NCBI RefSeq assembly: GCF_001187915.1
Contig: NZ_LGIU01000076.1
Span: forward strand, 1-38,135
Direction: 5' to 3'
Origin: Arthrobacter sp. RIT-PI-e
GTDB taxonomy: Bacteria > Actinomycetota > Actinomycetes > Actinomycetales > Micrococcaceae
Length of the DNA stretch: 38,135 bases
A model generated the notes under the pieces. The model ran no database searches. It was not told the DNA's origin and worked only from the letters and a program-made list of their open reading frames with translations. Shown piece by piece: positions 17,162 through 26,383 of the stretch (its first letter is position 1; every line of letters begins with the position of its first letter). A program made the position numbers and the translations under genes.

Positions 17162-19267
17162 GTGGCACGCATCTCCCCCCTCCTCATCGCGATCGACGGC
17201 AGGTCCGGCGCGGGCAAGACCACCCTCGCCGCCGATCTCGCCGCCCTCCTGCGGGAGCACCACACCGTCGGCGTGTTCCACCTGGAAGACATCTACCCCG
17301 GATGGGACGGGCTCGGCGACGGCGTCGAGCGCTATGTGGACAAGGTCCTGGGGCCGCTGGGCACGGGAGTACCCGCCCACTGGAACGCCTGGGACTGGGA
17401 GACCGGCCGGGACGGGCCGCCGCGGGTGACTCCGGCGACGCAGATCGTGCTGCTGGAGGGCGTCGGTGCGGCCGCGGCGGCAGCTCGCCCCCACCTCGAC
17501 GCGGTGATCTGGGTGGAGGCGGACGCGGCGGTCCGGCAGCGCACGGCGCTGGAACGCGACGGTGCCACCTACGCCCCGTTCTGGCAGCGGTGGGCGGACC
17601 AGGAGAGCGCCTGGTTGGGCACCGACGATCCGGCGGGCGCGGCCGACGTCGTGGTGCAGGGTCATGCCGGGTCCTCGACCGCGCGGGCCGTCCTGCGTGC
17701 GCTCGCGCAGCTCCCGGCGGGCGCGGAGTTCCTGGCCCCCCACCGCGCGGCCGAGCCCGGCGTCACCCTCGACCACGAGCGCCTCCCGGCCCGCCCCGAC
17801 CCCGAGCCCCTGTTCGGCACCCTGTACGGCGCCTCGACCCCCGCCGTCTGGCTCGACAGCTCGGACGCGGACACCACGAATGCCGGGTCCCGCAGCCGGT
17901 ACAGCATCATGGCGGACGCCGGGGGCCGGTTCGGCCGGCAGGCCCTCCACACCCCGGGCCTGACCGAGATCACCACCGGCGCGGTGACCATCCGGGTGCG
18001 GGGGCCCTTCTTCCGGTGGCTCGACGACGCCTGGACGCCCTCTCCCGGAGTCGGTGAGGAGATCACCGGTCCGGGATACGAGTGCGGATTCCACCTCGGC
18101 TGGCTGGGTCACCTCGGCTACGAGCTCAAGCGGGAGACCGGCGGAGCGGACGTCCGAGGCCCCGAGGGTTTCCCCGACGCCGCTCTCCTCTTCGCGGGCC
18201 GCGCCGTCGTCCTCGATCACCGGGACGGCGCGGTCCACCTGCTCTGGCTCACGGACGGCGACGACGACGACCGCATAGCCTGGGCGGCCCGGGTGCGTGA
18301 GGCCGTGGCCGGCAGCACGCCACGGGCACCCTTGCAGCCACTGCCGATCCCGCGGTTCACCGCCCGTGACACCCGGGAGGAGTACCTCGCGAAGGTCCGC
18401 TCGGCGCAGGCGGAGATCGCCGAGGGCAACACCTACGAGGCGTGTCTGACCACCTCGCTCTCCGCGTACACGGAACGCGTGGCTCCGCTGGAGACGTATC
18501 TGCACCTCCGGCGGGCGAGCCCCGCCCCGTTCGCGCACTACCTCCGCTTCCCCGGGTTCGCGGTGGCCAGTACCTCCCCGGAGCGGTTCCTCGGGCTCAC
18601 CGCGGCCGGCTCGCTGCGCGCCGAGCCGATCAAGGGAACCCGGGGCCGCTCAACCGATCCTGCCGAGGACATCGCGCTTCGCGAGGACCTACGGACGTCG
18701 GGCAAGGACCGCGCGGAGAACATCATGATCGTGGACCTGCTGCGCAACGACCTCTCGCACCACGCGGTGCCGGGGTCGGTCACGGTCAGCAGGCTCTGCG
18801 ACATCGAGACCTACGCCACGGTGCACCAGATGGTCAGCACCATCGACGCCCGCCTGCGGCCCGCTGCCGCTCGTGGATCCGTGATCGCGTCCGCCTTCCC
18901 GGCGGGCTCCATGACGGGGGCACCGAAGATCAGCACCATGGCGATCCTCGACCGGCTGGAACAGGCGCCTCGCGGGCCGTACTCCGGGGTGGCGGGCTAT
19001 TTCAGCCGGTCCGGCGCGGCGGATCTCGCCGTCGTGATCCGCACCCTGGTGCTCCAGGACGACGGCGGCGGCGGAACCCGGCTGACGCTCGGGCTCGGCG
19101 GGGCCGTCACCGCGGATTCGGACCCCGAGGAGGAGTGGGACGAGGTCCGCACGAAGGCACGAGGTGTCCTCTCGGCGCTGGGGGCGCTGTTCCCGGAGGA
19201 CCGTCGGGAACAGCCGGCGGCAGGCGCAGCACCGCGGAGCGACGCCGGACCCGCCGACCGGGTCTAG
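17162..19267 (+). CDS. pabB: Aminodeoxychorismate synthase component I fused to a P-loop kinase-like domain
   Basis: The 701-residue protein has two parts. Residues 1-190 form a P-loop domain resembling uridine/nucleotide kinases (Walker A IDGRSGAGKTT, then HLEDIYPGWDGL and WVEADAAVRQRT). Residues 215-680 are a chorismate-binding enzyme with PIKGTRGRS, IMIVDLLRNDLS, VHQMVSTI, FPAGSMTGAPK and YSGVAGYFS. This part adds ammonia to chorismate to give aminodeoxychorismate for p-aminobenzoate and folate. No glutamine amidotransferase domain is present, so PabA must be encoded elsewhere. The role of the kinase-like part is unknown. GTG 17162 is chosen because the P-loop domain starts there. Confidence 0.9.
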   Translation: MARISPLLIAIDGRSGAGKTTLAADLAALLREHHTVGVFHLEDIYPGWDGLGDGVERYVDKVLGPLGTGVPAHWNAWDWETGRDGPPRVTPATQIVLLEGVGAAAAAARPHLDAVIWVEADAAVRQRTALERDGATYAPFWQRWADQESAWLGTDDPAGAADVVVQGHAGSSTARAVLRALAQLPAGAEFLAPHRAAEPGVTLDHERLPARPDPEPLFGTLYGASTPAVWLDSSDADTTNAGSRSRYSIMADAGGRFGRQALHTPGLTEITTGAVTIRVRGPFFRWLDDAWTPSPGVGEEITGPGYECGFHLGWLGHLGYELKRETGGADVRGPEGFPDAALLFAGRAVVLDHRDGAVHLLWLTDGDDDDRIAWAARVREAVAGSTPRAPLQPLPIPRFTARDTREEYLAKVRSAQAEIAEGNTYEACLTTSLSAYTERVAPLETYLHLRRASPAPFAHYLRFPGFAVASTSPERFLGLTAAGSLRAEPIKGTRGRSTDPAEDIALREDLRTSGKDRAENIMIVDLLRNDLSHHAVPGSVTVSRLCDIETYATVHQMVSTIDARLRPAAARGSVIASAFPAGSMTGAPKISTMAILDRLEQAPRGPYSGVAGYFSRSGAADLAVVIRTLVLQDDGGGGTRLTLGLGGAVTADSDPEEEWDEVRTKARGVLSALGALFPEDRREQPAAGAAPRSDAGPADRV

Positions 19268-19539
19268 CTGTTCTCGGTGTTCACCGGGCTGTCGTCGATC
19301 TCCTCGAGGACGTCCGAATCACCGTCCGGAAGTTCACTGTGGCCCTCGAGCGACGCGGACAGCTCGGCGTCCGCCGAGGCGCTCGTGGGACTGTCGGCGG
19401 TGTCGGACAGCTTCTCCGCCGGAGCACCCCCGGCGTCGTCGGCGCTGTCGCCGGCCAGTTCGTCGTGACCCTCGAGGGAGGTGGAGAGCTCCTCGTCGGC
19501 CGACGGGTCGTGGGCGGGGTGTTCTGCGGACTCGGTCAC
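19264..19539 (-). CDS. Acidic repeat protein, hypothetical
   Basis: The 91-residue, strongly acidic, low-complexity protein contains two copies of an approximately 21-residue unit, with cores ELSTSLEGHDEL (17-28) and ELSASLEGHSEL (59-70), each followed by an acidic GDS segment. No domain is recognised and it is probably disordered. Start GTG 19539 with AGAGG upstream. Its stop codon shares the palindrome CTAG (19264-19267) with the stop codon of the convergent pabB gene. It lies between pabB and pabC but on the opposite strand. Confidence 0.65.
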   Translation of the reverse strand: MTESAEHPAHDPSADEELSTSLEGHDELAGDSADDAGGAPAEKLSDTADSPTSASADAELSASLEGHSELPDGDSDVLEEIDDSPVNTENS

Positions 19540-19655
19540 GGTTCAACCTCTGTTCTCGGTCGGGATCCTGCTCGTTGGTGCCACCCTACTCCGGGAATGC
19601 TCAGCCTGCTGAGTATCTCCCTCGCACCGGCATTCCACCCGCTACGCTGTGGCCC

Positions 19656-20534
19656 ATGACAGTTCTCGTGTTCCTCGATCCGGCCCACGCAGACGGACGG
19701 GTGGCGGACGCGTCGCAACCGCAGCTCATGATCTCGGATCTCGGTGCCACCCGCGGTGACGGCATCTTCGAATCTCTCCTGGCCGTCGGGGGCGCCCCCC
19801 GCAAGGAGCAGGCACACCTGGTGCGACTCGCTGCCTCGGCCGAGGCCCTCGGCCTGGCCGTTCCCGAGGCCGAGGTGTGGAGCCGCGCCATCCGGACGGG
19901 ACTGCGCGAGTTCGCAGCAGTGGAACCGGACCGCGAGAAGGCCGTGGTGAAACTCATCGCCACCCGCGGCGTGGAGGGTGCGGAACGTCCCACTGCATGG
20001 GTGCAGGTGGCCCCGGTCCCGGAGTCGGGCCGGCGCCAGCGCGAGGAGGGACTGAAGGTCCTGTTCCTGGAGCGCGGGTACGACAGCACGGTGGCCCAGC
20101 GCGCTCCCTGGCTGCTCATGGGCGCCAAGACCCTGTCCTACGCCGTCAACATGGCTGCCATCCGCCACGCGAAGGCGGAGGGTGCCGACGACGTCATCTT
20201 CACCTCCTCCGACGGCAAGGTGCTGGAAGGTCCCACCTCCACGGTGCTGCTGGCCCACGACCGCGATGGCGTCAAGACCCTCCTCACCCCTCAGCTCGAG
20301 AGCGGGATCCTCGCGGGCACCTCGCAGGGCGCACTGTTCGCGGCGGCGAAGGAGCAGGGCTGGGAACTCGGCTACGGCCCCCTGGAGCCACACCACCTCC
20401 TCGAGGCCGACGCCGTCTGGCTCATCTCGAGCATCCGGCTCCTGGCCCCGGTGGTGTCCCTGGACGGGCAGGAGATCCGCTCCTCGGCGGCGCTCACGGC
20501 CGAACTCACGGAGCTCGTGGACCGGTTCGTCTGA
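19656..20534 (+). CDS. pabC: Aminodeoxychorismate lyase (class IV PLP enzyme)
   Basis: The 292-residue fold-type IV PLP enzyme has the family segments ISDLGATRGDGIFES, GAKTLSYAVNMAA (PLP-lysine region), ADDVIFTSSDGKVLEGPTSTV and GILAGTSQGALFAAA. Next to pabB it most likely converts aminodeoxychorismate to p-aminobenzoate and pyruvate; a branched-chain or D-amino-acid aminotransferase is the alternative within the same fold. ATG 19656 is preceded by TACGCT at 7 nt, the leaderless pattern, although the frame is open further upstream. Confidence 0.9.
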   Translation: MTVLVFLDPAHADGRVADASQPQLMISDLGATRGDGIFESLLAVGGAPRKEQAHLVRLAASAEALGLAVPEAEVWSRAIRTGLREFAAVEPDREKAVVKLIATRGVEGAERPTAWVQVAPVPESGRRQREEGLKVLFLERGYDSTVAQRAPWLLMGAKTLSYAVNMAAIRHAKAEGADDVIFTSSDGKVLEGPTSTVLLAHDRDGVKTLLTPQLESGILAGTSQGALFAAAKEQGWELGYGPLEPHHLLEADAVWLISSIRLLAPVVSLDGQEIRSSAALTAELTELVDRFV

Positions 20535-20602
20535 CCCGCACCCGCCCGACGGCGCGCCGCTGTTATCCCGATCACGTTGTGGCGCTTCGTGACACCCCGC
20601 TT

Positions 20603-20632
20603 TTGACCTCGTGAGGATCCGTGCCCTAGCGT
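20603..20632 (+). promoter_or_regulatory. Promoter of the SAM-riboswitch operon
   Basis: TTGACC (20603-20608), 18-bp spacer, TAGCGT (20627-20632), immediately upstream of the aptamer. Confidence 0.6.
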
Positions 20633-20636
20633 TTCC

Positions 20637-20756
20637 TCAGAATCAAGAGTTCCAGCCCATGGCCCTGGCCGGCTGGACAGCAACCCTCTCCCGTAGTGGG
20701 GTGCTCCAGGTGAAGATTCGGCCGCCGGGACAAGTCCCCCGGATGGCAAGTACGGC
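20637..20756 (+). ncRNA. SAM riboswitch, SAM-IV type
   Basis: The segment contains the S-adenosylmethionine aptamer core GCTGGACAGCAACCCTC and GTGGGGTGCTCCAGGTGA, matching the actinobacterial SAM-IV pattern. The 3' extra helix and GGCAAGTACGG (20745-20755) that distinguish SAM-IV from SAM-I are also present. The closing helix P1 is GAATC (20640-20644) with GATTC (20715-20719). About 165 bases of GC-rich leader follow before the first gene. SAM binding is expected to reduce expression of the transporter downstream. Confidence 0.88.
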
Positions 20757-20922
20757 TTTCGTGCGGACCTTCCCGATCTCCCTCGTGAGACGGCGCCCGC
20801 CGGCCGGCACAGCCCAGAACAGCGAGCGCGTCACCCAGTACCGAGAGATCTTCCCCTGCCGTTCCACGGCGCCCCGCTCCACCCCGTTCCCACGCCCCTG
20901 CGGGCATCACGAAGAAGGACCC

Positions 20923-21837
20923 ATGACCATCCCACGTAAGCTCCTCGCGGCGCTCGCCGTCCCCCTCCTCGCCCTGACCGTCTCCTGCGGCGCCAACGAC
21001 TCCGAGCCGCGCGAGAGCACCGATGCGCTCGCCGGGAGCGACCAGGACTCCCTGGACCAGTACACGACGGACAGCACCACGCCGGTCGACGAGATCGACG
21101 TCGCCGGGCTCGACCTGATCACCGACGGCACCCTGCGCGTCGGCACGCTCTCCGATGCGCCTCCGAACATCTTCATCGAGGACGGCGTGTTCACCGGCTA
21201 CGACAACGAACTCCTGCGCGCCATCGGCGACAAGCTCGGCCTCGAGGTGGAGTTCGCGTCCACCGACTTCTCCGCGCTCCTGGCGCAGGTGCAGAACCAG
21301 CAGTTCGACGTCGGCTCGTCCTCGATCTCCACCACGGCTGCACGCCGCGAGAACGTCGGCTTCACCAACGGATACGACTTCGGCTACATGGCCGTGGTGG
21401 CGCAGGAGGAGTCCGAGGTCACCGGCTTCGACTCGCTCTCCGACAGCACCCGCATCGGCGTGGTCCAGGGCACCGTCCAGGACGACTACGTGACCAACAC
21501 CCTGGGCCTGGAGCCGGTGCGCTTCCCGGACTACAACACCGTCTACGCCAATGTGCGCAACGGTCAGGTGGACGCCTGGGTGGCACCCTCCCAGCAGGCC
21601 ACCGGTCAGGTGAAGGACGGCGACGGCACCGTCATCGCCGAGACCATCATCAACACCGAGAACTTCACCGCCTACGCCGTCAACAGCGACAACCAGCCCC
21701 TCATCGACGCGCTCAACGCCGGTCTGGACGCCGTGATCGAGGACGGCACGTGGACCGAGCTCACCGAGGAGTGGTACCCCGAGCGCGAGATGCCCACCGA
21801 CTGGAAGCCCGGCAGCAAAGCCGCAGAAACGAAGTAG
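20923..21837 (+). CDS. Polar amino-acid ABC transporter, substrate-binding lipoprotein
   Basis: The 304-residue precursor has a lipoprotein signal peptide with lipobox LTVSC (Cys about residue 22). It then has a type 3 extracellular solute-binding domain (about residues 65-290) with GTLRVGTLSDAPPN, GYDNELLRAIGDKLG, FDVGSSSISTTAARRENVGFT and AWVAPSQQA. ATG 20923 has AGAAGGA upstream. The SAM riboswitch ahead suggests it binds methionine, cystine or a related sulfur compound (inference). Confidence 0.93.
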   Translation: MTIPRKLLAALAVPLLALTVSCGANDSEPRESTDALAGSDQDSLDQYTTDSTTPVDEIDVAGLDLITDGTLRVGTLSDAPPNIFIEDGVFTGYDNELLRAIGDKLGLEVEFASTDFSALLAQVQNQQFDVGSSSISTTAARRENVGFTNGYDFGYMAVVAQEESEVTGFDSLSDSTRIGVVQGTVQDDYVTNTLGLEPVRFPDYNTVYANVRNGQVDAWVAPSQQATGQVKDGDGTVIAETIINTENFTAYAVNSDNQPLIDALNAGLDAVIEDGTWTELTEEWYPEREMPTDWKPGSKAAETK

Positions 21838-21846
21838 TCACCCTGC

Positions 21847-22611
21847 ATGGACACCCTGGAACAACTCGGCCGGACCTTCTTCGACGGGGAGGCGATGCTC
21901 GCCGTCCTGCCGGACCTCCTGACCGTCGGCCTGCCCAACACGATCATCCTCGCCCTGGCCTCGGGGCTCATCGGGACGATCTTCGGCATGCTCCTCGCGG
22001 TCATGGGAATTTCCCGGAGCCGGGTGCTGCGGTGGGCGGCCCGCGTCTACACGGACATCTTCCGCGGGTTGCCCGCCGTGGTGATCATCCTGCTCATCGG
22101 CCTGGGGCTCGGGCCGGTCCTGCGGCAGCTCACGGGCAGCACCAGTCCGTACCCCCTCGGCATCCTCGCGTTGTCACTCATCGCCTCGGCCTACATCGGT
22201 GAGATCTTCCGCTCCGGTATCCAGAGCGTGGAGAAGGGGCAGCTGGAGGCATCGCGGGCCCTGGGTTTCAGCTACCGCTCGTCCATGCAGCTCGTGGTGA
22301 TCCCCCAGGGCGTGCGGCGCGTGCTGCCCGCCCTGGTGAACCAGTTCATCTCGCTGATCAAGGAGTCCTCCCTGATCTACTTCATCGGCCTGGTGGCCAG
22401 TGAGCGCGAGCTGTTCCGGGTCGGTAACGACGCCGCGAGCAACACGGGCAACCTGTCTCCACTCATCGCCGCAGGTATCTTCTACCTGTGCCTGACCGTC
22501 CCGCTGACCCACCTGGTCAACCACATCGACACCCGGCTCCGGGTGGGCAGGCGCGAGCGGCCGGAACCTGACGAGCAGGCCGCGAAGATCGGCGAAGGAG
22601 CCCAAGGATGA
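21847..22611 (+). CDS. Polar amino-acid ABC transporter permease
   Basis: The 254-residue integral membrane protein of the HisM/GlnP family has the permease signature [25 protein letters not shown] (split in the text: EASRALGF, then [10 protein letters not shown]), which contacts the ATPase, and [15 protein letters not shown] at the first helix. A single permease gene suggests a homodimer. It starts 9 bases after the binding-protein gene and ends overlapping the ATPase start (ATGA). Confidence 0.92.
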   Translation: MDTLEQLGRTFFDGEAMLAVLPDLLTVGLPNTIILALASGLIGTIFGMLLAVMGISRSRVLRWAARVYTDIFRGLPAVVIILLIGLGLGPVLRQLTGSTSPYPLGILALSLIASAYIGEIFRSGIQSVEKGQLEASRALGFSYRSSMQLVVIPQGVRRVLPALVNQFISLIKESSLIYFIGLVASERELFRVGNDAASNTGNLSPLIAAGIFYLCLTVPLTHLVNHIDTRLRVGRRERPEPDEQAAKIGEGAQG

Positions 22612-23345
22612 AAGCCATCGATTCGGGAACCCTGACCGGTAGGAACCTGCACCTCTCCTTCGGGTCCAACCACGTGCTGCGCGGGATCGACCTGCACGTG
22701 GAGCGGGGCACCACGGCGTCCGTGATCGGGCCCTCCGGCTCCGGGAAGTCCACGCTGCTGCGCGTCCTCAACCGCTTGATCGAACCGGATCAGGGGGACA
22801 TCCTGCTGGACGGCCGGTCCGTGCTGAAGGACAACCCGGACGAGTTGCGCCGACGCATCGGCATGGTGTTCCAGCAGTTCAACCTCTTCCCCCACAAGAC
22901 CGTGGTGGACAACGTCTCGCTGGCACTGCGCAAGCTGCGCAGGATGTCGGCCGACGAGGCCCGGGCCAAGGCGCTCGCGCAGCTGGACCTCGTGGGACTC
23001 AAGCACAAGGCGGACGTCCGTCCGGGCAACCTCTCCGGTGGTCAGCAGCAGCGCGTCGCCATCGCACGCGCCCTGGCCATGGACCCCGAGGTGATGTTCT
23101 TCGACGAGGCGACGTCCGCCCTGGACCCGGAACTCGTCAAGGGTGTCCTGGCCCTCATGGCGGACCTCGCCACGGCCGGGATGACCATGGTGGTGGTGAC
23201 CCACGAGATGGGGTTCTCCCGCAACGTCTCGGACACGGTGACGTTCATGGACGGCGGCGTGGTGGTGGAGTCCGGCCCTCCGGCGGCGATCTTCGACGAC
23301 GCCCGGACCCCGCGCCTGCGCTCCTTCCTCTCGGACGTGCTCTAG
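22608..23345 (+). CDS. Polar amino-acid ABC transporter ATPase
   Basis: The 245-residue ABC ATPase of the GlnQ/HisP group has Walker [11 protein letters not shown]-loop FQQFNLFPH, signature [14 protein letters not shown], Walker [15 protein letters not shown] and the switch His in VVTHEMGF. It completes a binding protein-permease-ATPase operon under SAM riboswitch control. Confidence 0.95.
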   Translation: MKAIDSGTLTGRNLHLSFGSNHVLRGIDLHVERGTTASVIGPSGSGKSTLLRVLNRLIEPDQGDILLDGRSVLKDNPDELRRRIGMVFQQFNLFPHKTVVDNVSLALRKLRRMSADEARAKALAQLDLVGLKHKADVRPGNLSGGQQQRVAIARALAMDPEVMFFDEATSALDPELVKGVLALMADLATAGMTMVVVTHEMGFSRNVSDTVTFMDGGVVVESGPPAAIFDDARTPRLRSFLSDVL

Positions 23346-23368
23346 GAGGACGCCGGGAAGAGGCCTCC

Positions 23369-23404
23369 GACGGCCGCAGCAGGTACCCTCCCGCTGCGGC
23401 CGTC
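23369..23404. terminator. Bidirectional terminator hairpin
   Basis: A perfect 12-bp stem (23369-23380 with 23393-23404) lies between the ABC ATPase gene and the convergent ykoC-like gene. Confidence 0.8.
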
Positions 23405-23418
23405 GTCGTCCCTGTCGC

Positions 23419-24216
23419 TCAGGACAGGATGAAGTTCCACGTGCAGGCCAAGACCGCCGCCGTCACCGCTCCCCCGGCGACGAGGAGGCCGACGCCGGCT
23501 ACCACGGCGTCGAGCGGTGAGAAGGTGCTCTCCCTCGCCCAGGTGCGCGTCCCGCCGCCGAAGCCGCGCGCCTCCATCGCCGTGGCCAGCCGGGTGGCGC
23601 GCCGGATCGCCTGGACGATCAGCCCGAAGGACTGCCCCAGCAGGTTCCGGATCCGCGCGGACACCGAGCGGTCGGAGCCCACCCCGCGTGCGTGCCGCGC
23701 GAGGCCGAGGCTCTCCCACTGCTCCATCAGCAGTCCCACCAGGCGCAGCGCAGCCAGTGCGCCGAGCACGAAGCGGTGCGGCAGGCGCAGCTTCTGCGCC
23801 AGCGCGTCCGCGAGATCCGTGGGATCGGTGGTCAGCACGATGAAGATGCCCGGCAGGGCGAGCGCCAGGGCACGCAACCCCACCGCGACCCCGGCGGCCA
23901 CCGAACCCTCGGTGAAGAGGACGGGTCCCAGCTCCAGGAGCACCTCGCCGGTCTTCGCGGCGAGCAGCGCCGTCCCGTAGGCGCCGATCAGGGCTGCGAT
24001 CAGCAGGGGCCAGATGCGCCGGAACAGACCCCACACGCTGATCCCCAGCAGCGGCATGAGCGCCACCTCGCAGACCAGGACGACGACGGCGCTCACCCAG
24101 TCGATGCTCGACATCAGGGCGAGGGTGATCACCGCGGCCGCGAACAGCTTGGACACGGGATTGGCGCGGACCAGGGTCCGTCCGGTGAGCACCGGCGTCA
24201 GGTGGTCGGTACTCAC
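23419..24216 (-). CDS. ykoC: ECF transporter transmembrane component (EcfT, YkoC-like)
   Basis: The 265-residue CbiQ/EcfT family protein has about five TM helices and the two coupling-helix motifs ARHARGVGSD-type (A-R-G near residue 177) and MEARGFGGGTRT (A-R-G) that dock on the ATPases. It links the ATPase to the thiamine-precursor binding component. The GTG start at 24216 overlaps the ykoD stop (GTGA), giving translational coupling. Confidence 0.92.
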   Translation of the reverse strand: MSTDHLTPVLTGRTLVRANPVSKLFAAAVITLALMSSIDWVSAVVVLVCEVALMPLLGISVWGLFRRIWPLLIAALIGAYGTALLAAKTGEVLLELGPVLFTEGSVAAGVAVGLRALALALPGIFIVLTTDPTDLADALAQKLRLPHRFVLGALAALRLVGLLMEQWESLGLARHARGVGSDRSVSARIRNLLGQSFGLIVQAIRRATRLATAMEARGFGGGTRTWARESTFSPLDAVVAGVGLLVAGGAVTAAVLACTWNFILS

Positions 24217-25700
24217 CTGGTCACCACCCGGCCCACGCCGTCGGCGATGCGCAGTTCGGCGCCGCCGAGTGCGGCGATGAAATCGGCGTCGTGGGTGACG
24301 GAGAGAACGGCCGTGCCGCCCTCGACCAGTTCCCTCAGCAGGGTCACCAGCTCGGCCCAGGTCAGGGCGTCCTGGCCGAAGGTGGGTTCGTCCAGGATCA
24401 GGACGCGCGGCGCGGTGGCGAGCATGGTGGCCACCGAGAGCCTGCGCTTCTCGCCTCCGGAGAGGGTGAAGGGGTTGGCCTTCAGCAACCCCGTGAGCCG
24501 GAGCCGTTCGGCCACCTCGGCGATCCGCTCCCGGTCCACCACTCCCCCCACCCGCAGCGGGCCGAACTCCAGTTCATCGGCGACGGTGGGCGTGAGGAAC
24601 TGGTGCTCGGGCTCCTGGAACACGGTGCCGATCCGCTGCACGAGCTGCGTCGAGCGCCAGCGGAACGGGTCCCGGTCCGCGGTGCCGGCGAGCTCGGCGG
24701 ACGCCCGGAGAGTACCGGACCGCGGACGCAGGAGGCCCCCGAGCGTGAGCGCCGCGGTGGACTTCCCGGCACCGTTCGGCCCGGTGATGCTCAGTGCGCC
24801 GGCCTCCTGCACGTCGAGATCCAGTTCGTGCACGGCTGCGGGGCCGCGCCTGGTCCGGGCCACGGTGAGCTCGCGAGCCGTCACCAGGGTCTCACCGCCG
24901 CCGTCGGGCATCCGCCCGCCGATCTCCGGCTGCCAACCGGGCACCCAGACCCCTGCGGCGGCGAGGCGCTCGCGGGGTGCCTGTTGCGTCAGCACCTCGC
25001 CCGGTTCTCCGTCGGCCAGGACACCGCCGTGGGCGTCGAGCACGATCACCCGGTCCACGACGTCGGCCCAGACCGCCACGCGGTGCTCCACGACCACGAG
25101 CGTGGCACCGGTGCTCTCGAGGACCCGGACCACGGCGTCGCGCACCTCGATGACCCCCGCGGGATCGAGGTTCGCCGTGGGCTCGTCGAGGAGGAGCAGG
25201 CCGGGCTCCATCGCGAGGACGGACGCGAGGGCCAGCCTCTGCTTCTGCCCACCGGACAGGGAGGTGGTGGGGTGGTCGAGCGGCAGGTCCAGCCCGACGT
25301 CGTCGAGCGCCCGGCCCACACGCCGCCAGATCTCCTCGCGGGGCACGGCGAGGTTCTCGGGCGCGAAGGCCACCTCGTCCCCCACCCGGGCGAGGACCAC
25401 CTGCGTCTCCGGATCCTGCAGCACCAGCCCTGCACGGCCGCGCGCCTCGGCCGGTGGGGCGCCGTCGAGCAGGAGCTCGCCCTCCTGCTCACCCTCGTCG
25501 TTCGCGCCGAGCACACCGGCCAGTGCGTGGAGCACGGTGGACTTGCCCGCACCGGAGGCCCCGAGGAGCAGCACGCGCTCCCCCGGGGAGATCTCTAGGT
25601 CCAGCCCGCGGGCGGCGAAGGCCTTCCGGCCGGCATGCCGCCACCCCCAGCCGCGCGCCCGGACATGTACCGGGCCGGGTGGCCCCTGCTCTGGGGTCAC
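24213..25700 (-). CDS. ykoD: ECF transporter double ATPase (YkoD-like)
   Basis: The 495-residue protein holds two ABC ATPase domains in tandem. The first has GASGAGKST, LSGGQKQRLALAS, LLLLDEPTANLDP and VVEHR; the second has GPNGAGKST, FQEPEHQF, LSGGEKRRLSVAT, LILDEPTFGQD and VTHD. The TFGQD-type Walker B extension is typical of ECF transporter ATPases. It is the middle gene of the ykoEDC operon; GTG 25700 overlaps the ykoE stop (GTGA). Confidence 0.93.
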   Translation of the reverse strand: MTPEQGPPGPVHVRARGWGWRHAGRKAFAARGLDLEISPGERVLLLGASGAGKSTVLHALAGVLGANDEGEQEGELLLDGAPPAEARGRAGLVLQDPETQVVLARVGDEVAFAPENLAVPREEIWRRVGRALDDVGLDLPLDHPTTSLSGGQKQRLALASVLAMEPGLLLLDEPTANLDPAGVIEVRDAVVRVLESTGATLVVVEHRVAVWADVVDRVIVLDAHGGVLADGEPGEVLTQQAPRERLAAAGVWVPGWQPEIGGRMPDGGGETLVTARELTVARTRRGPAAVHELDLDVQEAGALSITGPNGAGKSTAALTLGGLLRPRSGTLRASAELAGTADRDPFRWRSTQLVQRIGTVFQEPEHQFLTPTVADELEFGPLRVGGVVDRERIAEVAERLRLTGLLKANPFTLSGGEKRRLSVATMLATAPRVLILDEPTFGQDALTWAELVTLLRELVEGGTAVLSVTHDADFIAALGGAELRIADGVGRVVTR

Positions 25701-26305
25701 ACGTCCGCCGTGCGGCCGGCGGCGAAGGAGGACAGCGCGCCCGTCCTCGCGAGTCCGCGCATGGCCAGCCAGGAGAGCAGACCCGCGATCACCACGCCGG
25801 AGGCGGCGGCGAAGAGCACGTAGAGCAGTTTGAACTCGATGGTCCAGAGGGCGTTGTAGAGGATGTTCTCGCTGATGCCGAGGGCCAGCCCGGCAGCGAG
25901 CCCGGCCAGGAGCGCCACGGGGAGATTCCACCTGCGGTAGAGGAAGAGCAGGAAGACCAGCTCGGCACCGAGGCCCTGGATGGCGCCGGACAGGAGCACG
26001 CCCAGCCCCCACTGGGTGCCGATCAGGGCGGAGACCGCAGCGGCGAGCATCTCGCAGTAGATCGCGGCGCCGGGCTTGCGGATGATCAACCCGCCGAGCA
26101 CCCCGGCGATCAGCCAGCCACCCGAGTACAGGCCGGCCAGGGGCGGGAAGCCGGCCGTGAGGACGCTGATCCCGGAGTAGCCCGCAGACCAGGCGAAGAA
26201 GACGACGCCGACGGCGACTGCGAGGACGGACGCCACCACGATGTCCACCACCCGCCACTGCCCCGTGGTCGGAGAGGTACCGGTACGTACTGGGGATGTT
26301 GCCAT
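25697..26305 (-). CDS. ykoE: ECF transporter S component, thiamine precursor (YkoE-like)
   Basis: The 202-residue membrane protein has about five to six hydrophobic helices and YkoE-family features such as FPPLAGLYSGGWLIAG and GAIQGLGAELVFLLF. YkoE proteins bind hydroxymethylpyrimidine or thiamine. Assignment is firm because a TPP riboswitch precedes the gene and ykoD/ykoC follow. ATG 26305 has a strong AGGAGG ribosome binding site that is itself part of a hairpin (26313-26331). Confidence 0.92.
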   Translation of the reverse strand: MATSPVRTGTSPTTGQWRVVDIVVASVLAVAVGVVFFAWSAGYSGISVLTAGFPPLAGLYSGGWLIAGVLGGLIIRKPGAAIYCEMLAAAVSALIGTQWGLGVLLSGAIQGLGAELVFLLFLYRRWNLPVALLAGLAAGLALGISENILYNALWTIEFKLLYVLFAAASGVVIAGLLSWLAMRGLARTGALSSFAAGRTADV

Positions 26306-26312
26306 GGGAATT

Positions 26313-26331
26313 CCTCCTGGGACACAGGAGG
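26313..26331 (-). promoter_or_regulatory. Shine-Dalgarno-sequestering hairpin of ykoE
   Basis: On the mRNA, CCTCCT pairs with AGGAGG, the ribosome binding site of ykoE. Slightly upstream, GCACTCT (plus strand 26335-26341) is complementary to AGAGTGC, which occurs both in the aptamer core and just after it (plus strand 26369-26375). This offers alternative folds for translational control by TPP. Confidence 0.6.
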
Positions 26332-26383
26332 GGAGAGTGCTCCGGAGCCCCGTGAGGAGCGGTCCGTGCACTCTGAGAACTCG

